Assembly: GCA_013375335.1 (NCBI GenBank)
Contig: JABXJZ010000071.1
Coordinates: 1-7,066, forward strand
DNA: 7,066 nucleotides
Reading direction: 5' to 3'
Source: Desulfobacterales bacterium
GTDB lineage: Bacteria; Desulfobacterota; DSM-4660; Desulfatiglandales; B25-G16
The position numbers and the translations under genes were made by a program. Below the pieces are notes generated by a model. The model did no database searches. It was not told the origin of the DNA and saw only the letters and a program-made list of their open reading frames with translations. Every line of letters begins with the position of its first letter. The first letter of the stretch is position 1. This document shows, piece by piece, positions 1 to 5,671 of the stretch.

Positions 1-2
1 AT

Positions 3-134
3 TTGGCGAGACGGGTTTTCACGGACTTGGTTGGAAATTATCCCGATAGCGAGTTTTCGGATGAGGCTAAGGTAAAGTTGAAGGAAATATCAGGGGGGGA
101 ATTCACGTCAACGGGAACTGAGTCAGCCAAGTGA
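3..134 (+). CDS. C-terminal end of a TPR-like (BamD/YbgF-type) protein, 5' partial
   Basis: An open frame enters from the left edge and stops with TGA at 132-134, giving 43 visible residues. The stretch TDLVGNYPDSEFSDEAKVKL has the helix-turn-helix spacing and the YPDSxxxxEA signature typical of the last tetratricopeptide repeat in periplasmic or outer-membrane proteins such as BamD, YbgF/CpoB or related assembly lipoproteins. It ends in a polar tail rich in Ser, Thr and Glu. Such repeats mediate protein-protein contacts. The signal peptide and main domain lie outside the window, so the exact protein cannot be named. About 95 non-coding bases separate it from mnhE, and its function is not obviously linked to the antiporter genes. 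The other two forward frames are closed early in this stretch, which supports this frame. Confidence 0.6.
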   Translation: MARRVFTDLVGNYPDSEFSDEAKVKLKEISGGEFTSTGTESAK

Positions 135-229
135 GCGGTGGAGGGAACTTCATTGTCTCTTCGGTTTAATACTTGTGATGTGACCGCTTGACTGCCTGAT
201 CATCATTATTGATGTTTTTTTGCGTTACT
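135..229. other. Intergenic region upstream of the antiporter operon
   Basis: This is the only real intergenic gap in the window and so the natural place for the operon promoter. A TTTAAT hexamer at 165-170 resembles a -10 box (5 of 6 to TATAAT), but no convincing -35 box lies 16-18 bases upstream. A TTGACT hexamer at 188-193 resembles a -35 box but has only a poor -10 match (GATGTT) at the right distance. Neither is a firm promoter call. A short hairpin followed by a T-run sits at 201-221. AGCGGT (134-139) could pair with ACCGCT (183-188) across a long loop, which is weak. No riboswitch or small RNA is recognised. Confidence 0.4.
201..221 (+). terminator. Possible weak intrinsic terminator or attenuator before mnhE
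   Basis: CATCA (201-205) can pair with TGATG (210-214) across a TTAT loop and is followed at once by seven T (215-221). This is the layout of a rho-independent terminator, but the stem has only five pairs, mostly A-T, so it would be weak. It lies immediately before, or overlaps, the possible mnhE starts at 212 and 230. It could end the upstream transcript, attenuate readthrough into the operon, or be chance in AT-rich DNA. Confidence 0.25.
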
Positions 230-724
230 ATGGGTTTTTCAGGTACTTTCATAATCTTATATATCTTCTGGATAATACTCTCGGGGCGTTTTGACTATTT
301 TCATTTGTCCTTAGGGATTATTTCCTGTGCAATAGTGGCTTATGCTTCCCATGATCTCCTCTTTAAGGAAACAAAGGCCAAAAATGTGCATACCCAATTC
401 ATCCGCTTTGTTAAATATCTACCATGGCTTATTTACCAGATCATCCTTGCTGGTATTTATGTAACCTATTTGGCACTCCACCCAAGGATGTCCATGCTCA
501 TAGACCCCCATATCATTAGATTTAAAACAAAACTGAAGAAGGATCCTTCCCTGTTCACTTTTGGCAACTCAATTACCCTGACTCCTGGTACCATCACGGT
601 ATTGATCGAAGAGGGGTATTTTTACGTGCATACAATAGACAAGAAGGTTGCAGAGGGTCTATTGACCGGCCAGATGGAAGATAAGGTAGCCCACGTATTT
701 ATGGAAGATCATGGGGAAGATTGA
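230..724 (+). CDS. mnhE: Na+/H+ antiporter subunit E (MnhE/MrpE; MbhA-like)
   Basis: Subunit E of Mrp-type cation:proton antiporters, a small inner-membrane protein needed for assembly and activity of the hetero-oligomeric complex; the archaeal Mbh counterpart is MbhA. From ATG 230 the product is 164 residues, close to the family's usual size. Hydrophobic segments lie at about 5-18, 26-40 and 65-83, followed by a cytoplasmic C-terminal domain. The family signature GNSITLTPGT is at residues 112-121, followed by a typical ITVLIEEGYFYVHTID stretch. The start is uncertain: ATG 212 and TTG 209 are also in frame, the nearest upstream stop is TGA 197-199, and none has a clear Shine-Dalgarno sequence. 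I prefer 230 because the N-terminus then begins directly at the first helix, as in relatives. The 3' end overlaps mnhF by 14 bases. It is the first gene of the operon. Confidence 0.93.
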   Translation: MGFSGTFIILYIFWIILSGRFDYFHLSLGIISCAIVAYASHDLLFKETKAKNVHTQFIRFVKYLPWLIYQIILAGIYVTYLALHPRMSMLIDPHIIRFKTKLKKDPSLFTFGNSITLTPGTITVLIEEGYFYVHTIDKKVAEGLLTGQMEDKVAHVFMEDHGED

Positions 725-992
725 GTTGGAAGGGTTCTTTCTCATAAACAGCCTGATATTGGGCCTTTTCGTTTTACTCTGCCTTTATAGGGTGGTATTT
801 GGACCAACTCTCTTCAACAGGTTGATTGGTGCTAACGTCATTGGAACCAAGACCCTGATTATTCTAGCCTTAATGGGCTTTATTTATAGGAGAATAGAGA
901 TGTTTATCGATATCTCCTTGGTGTATGCCTTGCTCAATTTTATCGTCACCCTGGCGGCGGCAAAATATCTTCAAAGAAAGGGGGTTCTTTAG
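711..992 (+). CDS. mnhF: Na+/H+ antiporter subunit F (MnhF/MrpF; MbhB-like)
   Basis: Subunit F of the Mrp antiporter, a small membrane protein that lies with subunits E and G near the MrpA end of the complex. The product has 93 residues and three hydrophobic segments (about 10-29, 44-60 and 66-84), the normal size and topology. Recognisable motifs are YRVVFGPTLFNRLIGANVIG (26-45) and the C-terminal DISLVYALLNF (67-77). In classical MrpF the first motif reads GPxxxDR; here the Asp is Asn36, and a second position that is Asp in classical MrpF is Asn42. The start at ATG 711 overlaps mnhE by 14 bases. TTG 726, just after the mnhE stop, is an alternative with a better-placed GGGGAAG upstream (713-719) and would remove only five residues. 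The stop (TAG 990-992) overlaps the mnhG GTG by one base. Confidence 0.92.
   Translation: MGKIELEGFFLINSLILGLFVLLCLYRVVFGPTLFNRLIGANVIGTKTLIILALMGFIYRRIEMFIDISLVYALLNFIVTLAAAKYLQRKGVL
979..984 (+). promoter_or_regulatory. Ribosome binding site for mnhG
   Basis: AGGGGG lies seven bases before GTG 992 and inside the end of mnhF. It supports a non-ATG start that overlaps the mnhF stop codon by one base. Confidence 0.55.
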
Positions 993-1321
993 TGTACATC
1001 GTATCAATACTCTTTATCTTAGCTGGAACCTTCTTCTTTTTTTCGGGAACCATCGGCTTTCTGCGTTTCCCTGACTTTTACACCAGGATGCACGCCACTG
1101 GAAAATGTGACACCCTGGGGGCCCTTTTCTCCCTTACAGGCATGGCTCTTTATAACGGATTTTCATTGATCAGCCTAAAGATACTCTTAATTGCCGTTTT
1201 GGTGTTCCTCACCAGTCCCACAGGAACCCACGCCATACTGAGGGGGGCATTTGATTCTGGAGTTAAACCGTGGACCAAGGATGGGAAATCCGTAATAGAT
1301 ACGCAAGTGAGGAGGAAATAA
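992..1321 (+). CDS. mnhG: Na+/H+ antiporter subunit G (MnhG/MrpG; MbhC-like)
   Basis: Subunit G of the Mrp antiporter, a small three-helix inner-membrane protein. The product is 109 residues from GTG 992. Its diagnostic motif GFLRFPDFYTRMHATGK is at residues 22-38, followed by DTLG (40-43). The conserved LTSPTGTHA is at 73-81, with Pro76 at a position reported as important in Bacillus MrpG. Hydrophobic segments span about 3-24, 43-55 and 60-74, and the last 25 residues form a charged cytoplasmic tail. The start is a GTG sharing its G with the TAG stop of mnhF, with a Shine-Dalgarno sequence at 979-984, which indicates translational coupling. The gene ends one base before the GTG of the next gene. 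Confidence 0.94.
   Translation: MYIVSILFILAGTFFFFSGTIGFLRFPDFYTRMHATGKCDTLGALFSLTGMALYNGFSLISLKILLIAVLVFLTSPTGTHAILRGAFDSGVKPWTKDGKSVIDTQVRRK
1311..1315 (+). promoter_or_regulatory. Ribosome binding site for the MbhD-like gene
   Basis: GGAGG within GTGAGGAGGAAATAAT lies seven bases before GTG 1323. It decides the start: the nearby ATG at 1321 is followed immediately by TGA and cannot encode a protein. Confidence 0.65.
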
Positions 1322-1322
1322 T

Positions 1323-1568
1323 GTGATCTGGCAGCTTGACCTTATACTCCTTGTCTTCGTGATAGTCTGTGCTGTTGCCTCTATCACGGTAAAGGATCTC
1401 TTAAGCTCGGCCATCATCTTTGGTGCGTACAGTTTCTTTATGTGCCTACTCTGGGCAGAGATGGGCTCAGTGGATGTTGCCTTTACCGAGGCATCGGTAG
1501 GGGCTGGGATTAGTACCGTTTTCTTCATTGCAGCAGTATTTCAAACTACCAGGAGGACAAAGGATTGA
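1323..1568 (+). CDS. mbhD: MbhD-like subunit (DUF4040; MrpA C-terminal domain fragment)
   Basis: A small membrane protein equivalent to part of the C-terminal domain of MrpA, encoded separately as in Mbh/Mbx-type complexes (MbhD). The product is 81 residues with three hydrophobic segments (about 5-20, 26-46 and 57-73). The family hallmark DVAFTEASVGAG (51-62) carries the acidic residues Asp51 and Glu56 within the membrane region; in Mrp and Mbh structures acidic residues of this domain lie near a proposed Na+ or H+ path. A Lys-Asp pair (24-25) starts the second helix, as in relatives. It starts at GTG 1323 with a good Shine-Dalgarno sequence and overlaps the following gene by four bases (TTGA). 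The separate MbhD- and MbhE-like genes argue against a classical single-polypeptide MrpA here. Confidence 0.88.
   Translation: MIWQLDLILLVFVIVCAVASITVKDLLSSAIIFGAYSFFMCLLWAEMGSVDVAFTEASVGAGISTVFFIAAVFQTTRRTKD
1551..1556 (+). promoter_or_regulatory. Ribosome binding site for the TTG-started MbhE-like gene
   Basis: A full AGGAGG lies eight bases before TTG 1565. It justifies a rare TTG start that overlaps the preceding TGA as TTGA. Confidence 0.65.
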
Positions 1569-1837
1569 AGCTTTTAGCACTCTTAGCAGTATGTGCAACT
1601 GGAGCACTCCTTCTCTATGGAACGGTAGATATGCCTGATTGGAGTGATCCCCATTCCCCCGCCAGCATTCATGTCTCACCCAGGTATATTGAAAAGGCCA
1701 TGGAGGAAACAGCGGTGCCCAACATGGTAACTTCAGTTCTTGCCGACTATAGGGGTTACGATACCTTAGGAGAGACTGTGATAATCTTCACCGCTGCAAT
1801 GGCATGCATACTACTCATAAGAAGGCCCCGAAAGTGA
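1565..1837 (+). CDS. mbhE: MbhE-like subunit (MrpA C-terminal domain, second fragment)
   Basis: A small inner-membrane protein equivalent to the last part of MrpA, encoded separately as MbhE in Mbh-type complexes. The product is 90 residues from TTG 1565. One hydrophobic helix lies near the N-terminus (about 3-19), a polar extracytoplasmic loop follows, and a second helix spans about 70-85. The loop contains the family signature: HVSPRYIE (36-43), PNMVTSVLADYRGYDTLGE (52-70). That motif, which ends where the second helix begins, is characteristic of MrpA C-termini and MbhE. The N-terminal helix with a Cys at position 10 could look like a signal peptide, but the family keeps it as a membrane anchor. 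It overlaps the MbhD-like gene by four bases, and its TGA stop overlaps the GTG of mnhB. Confidence 0.88.
   Translation: MKLLALLAVCATGALLLYGTVDMPDWSDPHSPASIHVSPRYIEKAMEETAVPNMVTSVLADYRGYDTLGETVIIFTAAMACILLIRRPRK
1821..1825 (+). promoter_or_regulatory. Ribosome binding site that decides the mnhB start
   Basis: GAAGG lies eight bases before GTG 1834. The upstream in-frame ATG 1804 has no Shine-Dalgarno sequence, so this site favours the GTG that overlaps the previous stop as GTGA. Confidence 0.45.
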
Positions 1838-2289
1838 TAGCCCACTTTGAAGATGTGATCATACAGACCGTTTGCAGGATCCTTCTACCATTTATTCAGC
1901 TCTATGGCCTCTATGTGATTGCCCACGGACACCACAGCCCAGGAGGGGGATTCCAGGGGGGGGTGATCTTGGGGGCTAGCTTCATTCTCTTCTGCGTGGC
2001 CTATGATATAAAAGAAGCAAAGAGGCGGATGAGCGAGAAATTGGATACCATGTTTTGTAGTTTAGGTCTGATTATATATTCGGGAATCGGAATAATATGC
2101 TTGGTATTGGGTGGAAATTATCTGAATTATAGCAGGCTTCACCATATTCTGCCGGTAAATCCCATAGATGCCCGGTCAATGGGGATATTGGGCATAGAGA
2201 TCGGCGTGGGGATTACGGTAATGGCCGTGATGATTTCCCTATTCCTTAACCTCGTCTCAAGTGGCGAGCACGAGGAGGGTTTGCAGTAA
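1834..2289 (+). CDS. mnhB: Na+/H+ antiporter subunit B (MnhB/MrpB; MbhF-like)
   Basis: Subunit B of the Mrp antiporter, a four-helix inner-membrane protein (MbhF in Mbh complexes). From GTG 1834 the product is 151 residues. The family fingerprint HGHHSPGGGFQGGVILGAS is at residues 31-49; Pro36 matches a proline reported as essential in Bacillus MrpB. Hydrophobic segments lie at about 15-30, 42-58, 70-91 and 119-140, with a long loop containing NYLNYSRLHHILP. An in-frame ATG 1804 would add ten polar residues, but GTG 1834 is preferred because it overlaps the preceding TGA (GTGA), has a Shine-Dalgarno sequence and places the start just before the first conserved segment. The gene contains a run of eight G (1956-1963) inside the PGGGFQGGV codons; the frame is intact there. 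The C-terminus is acidic and polar. Confidence 0.93.
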   Translation: MIAHFEDVIIQTVCRILLPFIQLYGLYVIAHGHHSPGGGFQGGVILGASFILFCVAYDIKEAKRRMSEKLDTMFCSLGLIIYSGIGIICLVLGGNYLNYSRLHHILPVNPIDARSMGILGIEIGVGITVMAVMISLFLNLVSSGEHEEGLQ

Positions 2290-2290
2290 G

Positions 2291-2668
2291 GTGGAATTAA
2301 TTCTGAGCAAATACAACTACTGGATTTACATAGTTCTTATGATGATAGGTTTCTACGCCATGATAGGCAAGAGAAACCTGGTAAAGAAGCTTGTGGGGAT
2401 GAATATATTTCAAACGGCCATAATACTCTACTTCATCTCCACGGGGGCCAAGAGAGGGGCAACCATACCAATTGTGGAACATGGACATGGGGAGGCAATG
2501 CAAGCCATCCATGCCGCCCACTACGCGAATCCTCTGCCCCATGTACTCATGCTCACCACCATAGTGGTTATGGTAAGCACCTTTGGAGTGGCCTTGGCCC
2601 TCATAATAATGATTTATAGAAGATATAGGACCTTGGAAGAAGATGAAATTCTAGAGCTTCGAAAGTGA
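2291..2668 (+). CDS. mnhC: Na+/H+ antiporter subunit C (MnhC/MrpC, NuoK-like; MbhG-like)
   Basis: Subunit C of the Mrp antiporter, homologous to NuoK of complex I (MbhG in Mbh). From GTG 2291 the product is 125 residues with three hydrophobic segments (about 10-25, 35-52 and 84-112), the expected topology. Conserved features are GMNIFQTAIILYF (36-48) and NPLPHVLMLTTIVV (80-93), the counterpart of DPLPQALVLTAIVI in classical MrpC. The loop between the second and third helices is longer than in Bacillus MrpC and His-rich (His64, 66, 74, 77, 84). The C-terminal RRYRTLEEDEILELRK is charged and cytoplasmic. GTG 2261 is also in frame, but GTG 2291 follows the mnhB stop by one base and has GAGGAGGG at 2272-2279, a somewhat long 11-base spacing. 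The TGA stop overlaps the next GTG (GTGA). Confidence 0.92.
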   Translation: MELILSKYNYWIYIVLMMIGFYAMIGKRNLVKKLVGMNIFQTAIILYFISTGAKRGATIPIVEHGHGEAMQAIHAAHYANPLPHVLMLTTIVVMVSTFGVALALIIMIYRRYRTLEEDEILELRK

Positions 2669-4158
2669 CAACTTCACCATTTCCCATCCTGATCATCGTT
2701 GTTCCTTTAATATCCGCCTTTTTCATTCCCATTATTGGATGGTGGAGAAGGGGTCTTTGCTATCCTCTGGTTATCGTGGCACTCTCCATCTCCGTGCTTT
2801 CATCCATTTTCATTTTACATATGGTTGTAGAGCAGGGGACCATTCACTATTACCTGGGAAATTGGGACCCACCTTGGGGCATTGAATATGTTATAGACCA
2901 TCTCAATGCCTTCGTAGCCATTATCGTTTCAGTTATCAGCCTTATCATAGCCATATCATCAAGGAGAAGCGTTGAACGAGAATTGCCTGAGAAGATTGTT
3001 TACTTCTATTGCCTTTTTCTCTTACAAGTGACAGGTCTTTTGGGGATAGTGGTCACCGGTGATATGTTTAATCTCTATGTATTTTTAGAGATTGCGTCTC
3101 TGGCCGGCTATGCCCTTATCGCTATAGGAGAGGATGGGGCCCCATTTGCCAGTTTTAACTATATGATCTATGGGACCATCGGCGCCTGCTTCTATTTACT
3201 GGGCGTGGGATACCTCTATGTAACTACTGGCTCGCTTAATATGGCGGACTTATCCAAGATATTGCCCGATTTATATCATTCTAAGGTAGTCCTGATGGCC
3301 TTTGCCTTCTTTATCGTGGGAGTTGGCTTAAAGATGGCGCTCTTTCCTATGCACGTATGGCTCCCAGATGCCTATACCTATGCCCCTTCAGCGGTAAGTG
3401 CCCTGGTTGCTCCCTTGATGACCAAGGTGGGGGCATACGTGATGATAAGGATTATCTTTACGGTATTTGGGCCCAATTTCTCTATGGAATTGATCCCGGC
3501 AACGACCATTCTTTGCTGGGTGGCTGCCATGGCTATTCTTTTCGGCTGCATACTGGCACTGGGTCAGACCGATCTGAAGAGGATGCTCGCCTACGTTCTC
3601 ATTGCCGAGGTAGGGTACATCGCGTTGGGTGTGGGGCTCGCTAACAAGGCTGGTCTTACAGGGGCCATCCTTCATATCCTCAATGATGCACTGATGATGG
3701 CATGTCTCTTTTTGGTGGTCGGAGCAATTATGTATAAAGGAGGGCTGCGAAATATCCATCAATTCAAGTGCCTTCATAGGAAGATGCCCATTACCATGGC
3801 TGCCTTTACGGTAGCCGCCCTTTCCGTCATAGGAATACCACCCACCTGTGGATTCTTCAGTAAATGGTACCTCGTTTTAGGGGCAATCGATGCTAACCGG
3901 TGGCTCTTTGTGGCAATTCTGCTCATAGGTAGCCTGATCAGTGCCATACTTTTCTTCAGGGTCATAGAGAATATATACTTCGAGCCTGCTGATTATGCCC
4001 ATAATGGAGGGGAGCATGGGGAAATTGCCATAGATGAGGCCCCTCTCAGCATGCTTATTCCCATCCTTATCACAACAGCGGGGATACTTTTACTGGGGAT
4101 CTTGAGTGGAAAGATCGTCTCTATCATAATTCAATTCGCCGTTCCAGCAGGCCTTTGA
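2665..4158 (+). CDS. mnhD: Antiporter-like subunit 1 (MnhD/MrpD, NuoN/M-like; MbhH-like)
   Basis: A large polytopic ion-translocating subunit of the MrpD/NuoL-M-N family (Proton_antipo_M), about 14 predicted membrane helices in 497 residues, the normal length. Visible functional residues are Glu142 in NLYVFLEIASLAGY (TM5), Lys223 in GVGLKMALFPMHVWLP (broken TM7, with His230), Lys254 in APLMTKVGAY (TM8) and Lys400 in GFFSKWYL (TM12). The loop QTDLKRMLAYVLIAEVGYIAL is typical of the family. At TM10, where many relatives have a His followed by a Lys (HxxxK), this protein reads NDALMMACLF, with Asp341 and Met345. It starts at GTG 2665, overlapping the mnhC stop as GTGA; no good Shine-Dalgarno sequence is seen, so translation probably relies on coupling. 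By position and motifs it is the MbhH counterpart. A gap of 18 bases separates it from the next gene. Confidence 0.95.
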   Translation: MTTSPFPILIIVVPLISAFFIPIIGWWRRGLCYPLVIVALSISVLSSIFILHMVVEQGTIHYYLGNWDPPWGIEYVIDHLNAFVAIIVSVISLIIAISSRRSVERELPEKIVYFYCLFLLQVTGLLGIVVTGDMFNLYVFLEIASLAGYALIAIGEDGAPFASFNYMIYGTIGACFYLLGVGYLYVTTGSLNMADLSKILPDLYHSKVVLMAFAFFIVGVGLKMALFPMHVWLPDAYTYAPSAVSALVAPLMTKVGAYVMIRIIFTVFGPNFSMELIPATTILCWVAAMAILFGCILALGQTDLKRMLAYVLIAEVGYIALGVGLANKAGLTGAILHILNDALMMACLFLVVGAIMYKGGLRNIHQFKCLHRKMPITMAAFTVAALSVIGIPPTCGFFSKWYLVLGAIDANRWLFVAILLIGSLISAILFFRVIENIYFEPADYAHNGGEHGEIAIDEAPLSMLIPILITTAGILLLGILSGKIVSIIIQFAVPAGL

Positions 4159-4164
4159 ACGATT

Positions 4165-4169
4165 GGGGA
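4165..4169 (+). promoter_or_regulatory. Ribosome binding site for the second antiporter-like subunit
   Basis: GGGGA lies seven bases before GTG 4177. The competing ATG 4173 belongs to another frame that encodes no recognisable membrane protein, so GTG 4177 is chosen. Confidence 0.45.
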
Positions 4170-4176
4170 TTGATGC

Positions 4177-5670
4177 GTGGAAGTCGTGTCCTCCACACGG
4201 CCACTCCTGGCCATTTCGGTTTCTGTCCTTGCAGCTCTTTTCATTCTTCTTACCGGAGAAAGGCGAAGGAACCTAAGGGAGCTGTGGACCATTCTGGCCT
4301 CCCTGGCCAAATTCTCAATCGTCGCCTCCATGATACCCATCGTATTGGCGGGGAAGATCATCGAATGTACCATTATCGATCTCTCCCCTGGAATTGCACT
4401 GCAATTCAGGGTAGATGCCTTTGGTATCTTCTTTGGGACCTTGGCATCTGCACTGTGGATTGCAACCTCTATCTTTTCCATAGGTTACATGAGGGGCTTG
4501 AATGCCCGTGCCCAGACCAGGTATTTCTTCTGTTTTGCCTTTGCCCTCAATGGAGCCCTGGGCGTTGCCTTTGCCGGTAACTTGCTCACCCTTTTCATCT
4601 TCTATGAGATATTAACCATATCCACTTTTCCCCTTGTGGCCCACAGGGAGACGCCTGAGGCAATAATGGGAGGTAGGAAATATCTGGCTTACCTCTTAAC
4701 CGGTGCTGCCCTGGTTTTCTTCTCCATGGGGCTCACCTATCATCTAACAGGGACCCTCGATTTCGTGGGCGGGGGCTTTCTTCAAGGACAAGGTCCGAGC
4801 AACATACTCCGCCTCCTCTTCGTCACCTTTATCCTGGGTTTTGGGACCAAGGCAGCGCTCATTCCTATACACGAATGGCTTCCCACGGCCATGGTTGCTC
4901 CCACCCCGGTCAGTGCACTACTCCACGCGGTGGCCGTGGTTAAGGCAGGGGTATTTTGTGTGCTACGGGTCGTCCTCTACGTATTCGGGCCACAACTGCT
5001 CTCCGATCTAAACCTTTGGCTCATATTGGCCTATTTCGCATCTTTCACCATAATCGTATCGGGTATGCTCGCCCTCGCCCAGGATAACCTGAAGAGACGG
5101 CTGGCCTTCTCTACCATAAATAATCTCGCTATCATCATCATGGGGGCGGCCTTGCTTTCCCCAAGCGCTATAATCGGTGGGATATTCCACATCGCCGGCC
5201 ATGGCTTTATGAAGATCACCCTGTTTTTCGTGGCCGGCGCAATATACGTGAAGACCCAAAAGGAGAATGTGAGCGAGTTAGATGGCATTGGGAGAGCAAT
5301 GCCTATAACCATGGGTTCATTCGCCATAGGGGCCATGGGGATCGCCGGAACCCCCCCTGTTGTGGGGTTCATCAGTAAATGGTATCTGTGTCTCGGTTCC
5401 CTTGAGGCCAAGGAGATTGTATTTCTGTTTGTATTGCTCACCAGTGTCCTGTTGGACATAGCGTACTTCTTCCCTATCATATACAACTCCTTCTTTAATA
5501 GACCTCAGGGACGGGTAAATTCAGGTTTTGACGAGGCGTCGATGCTCATGGTAATTCCCTTGACCGTATGTGCGATCATATCGGTAATACTGGGGATTGC
5601 CCCCGATGCCTTTTTCCATTTCTTTGGGATAGCAACTCTTGCGGCGAAAAATATATTGGGGATTTGCTAA
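4177..5670 (+). CDS. Antiporter-like subunit 2 (MrpD/NuoM-like; MbxH'-like)
   Basis: A second large ion-translocating subunit of the MrpD/NuoL-M-N family, 497 residues from GTG 4177 with about 14 predicted helices. The full set of expected residues is present: Glu144 in FIFYEILTIS (TM5), Lys225 in GFGTKAALIPIHEWLP (TM7, with His232), Lys256 in HAVAVVKAGVF (TM8), His342 and Lys346 in GHGFMKITLFF (TM10) and Lys401 in GFISKWYL (TM12). Motifs such as APTPVSALLHAVAVVKAG and AQDNLKRRLAFSTINNL resemble the second MrpD-like subunit of Mbx/MBS clusters and E. coli NuoM. It is clearly paralogous to the preceding gene; both share a MPITM...PP..GF.SKWYL.LG block but are otherwise well diverged, so this is not a recent duplication. 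It is followed after one base by the ATG of the small membrane gene. Confidence 0.94.
   Translation: MEVVSSTRPLLAISVSVLAALFILLTGERRRNLRELWTILASLAKFSIVASMIPIVLAGKIIECTIIDLSPGIALQFRVDAFGIFFGTLASALWIATSIFSIGYMRGLNARAQTRYFFCFAFALNGALGVAFAGNLLTLFIFYEILTISTFPLVAHRETPEAIMGGRKYLAYLLTGAALVFFSMGLTYHLTGTLDFVGGGFLQGQGPSNILRLLFVTFILGFGTKAALIPIHEWLPTAMVAPTPVSALLHAVAVVKAGVFCVLRVVLYVFGPQLLSDLNLWLILAYFASFTIIVSGMLALAQDNLKRRLAFSTINNLAIIIMGAALLSPSAIIGGIFHIAGHGFMKITLFFVAGAIYVKTQKENVSELDGIGRAMPITMGSFAIGAMGIAGTPPVVGFISKWYLCLGSLEAKEIVFLFVLLTSVLLDIAYFFPIIYNSFFNRPQGRVNSGFDEASMLMVIPLTVCAIISVILGIAPDAFFHFFGIATLAAKNILGIC
5658..5662 (+). promoter_or_regulatory. Ribosome binding site for the 69-residue membrane protein
   Basis: GGGGA lies nine bases before ATG 5672, near the 3' end of the upstream gene. 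It favours ATG 5672 over an in-frame TTG at 5639. Confidence 0.4.
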
Positions 5671-5671
5671 A

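Noticed and set aside
188..216. TTGACT (188-193) as a -35 box of a sigma-70 promoter
   Set aside because: The hexamer at the right spacing, GATGTT, matches the -10 consensus at only three positions, and the transcript would then start at or inside the possible mnhE start.
1187..1528. Open frame on the - strand across mnhG and the MbhD-like gene
   Set aside because: It lies opposite two genes with clear family motifs, has no recognisable domain and has no promoter or spacing of its own.
1565..1630. MbhE-like N-terminus as a lipoprotein signal peptide with Cys10
   Set aside because: The residues before Cys do not form a proper lipobox (LAVC at only the tenth residue, before the helix ends), and the family uses this helix as a membrane anchor.
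4155..4580. Forward open frame overlapping the start of the second large subunit
   Set aside because: Its translation is rich in Cys, His and Arg with no membrane character, and it is a shifted reading of the conserved MrpD-like gene at 4177.
5031..5486. Long - strand open frame opposite the second large subunit
   Set aside because: It mirrors the conserved subunit's codons, and its apparent Met- and Pro-rich sequence is typical of an antisense shadow.
2665..5670. Recent tandem duplication of the two 497-residue subunits
   Set aside because: Equal length is a coincidence of the family size; outside the core motifs the two proteins differ widely, so they are old paralogues.
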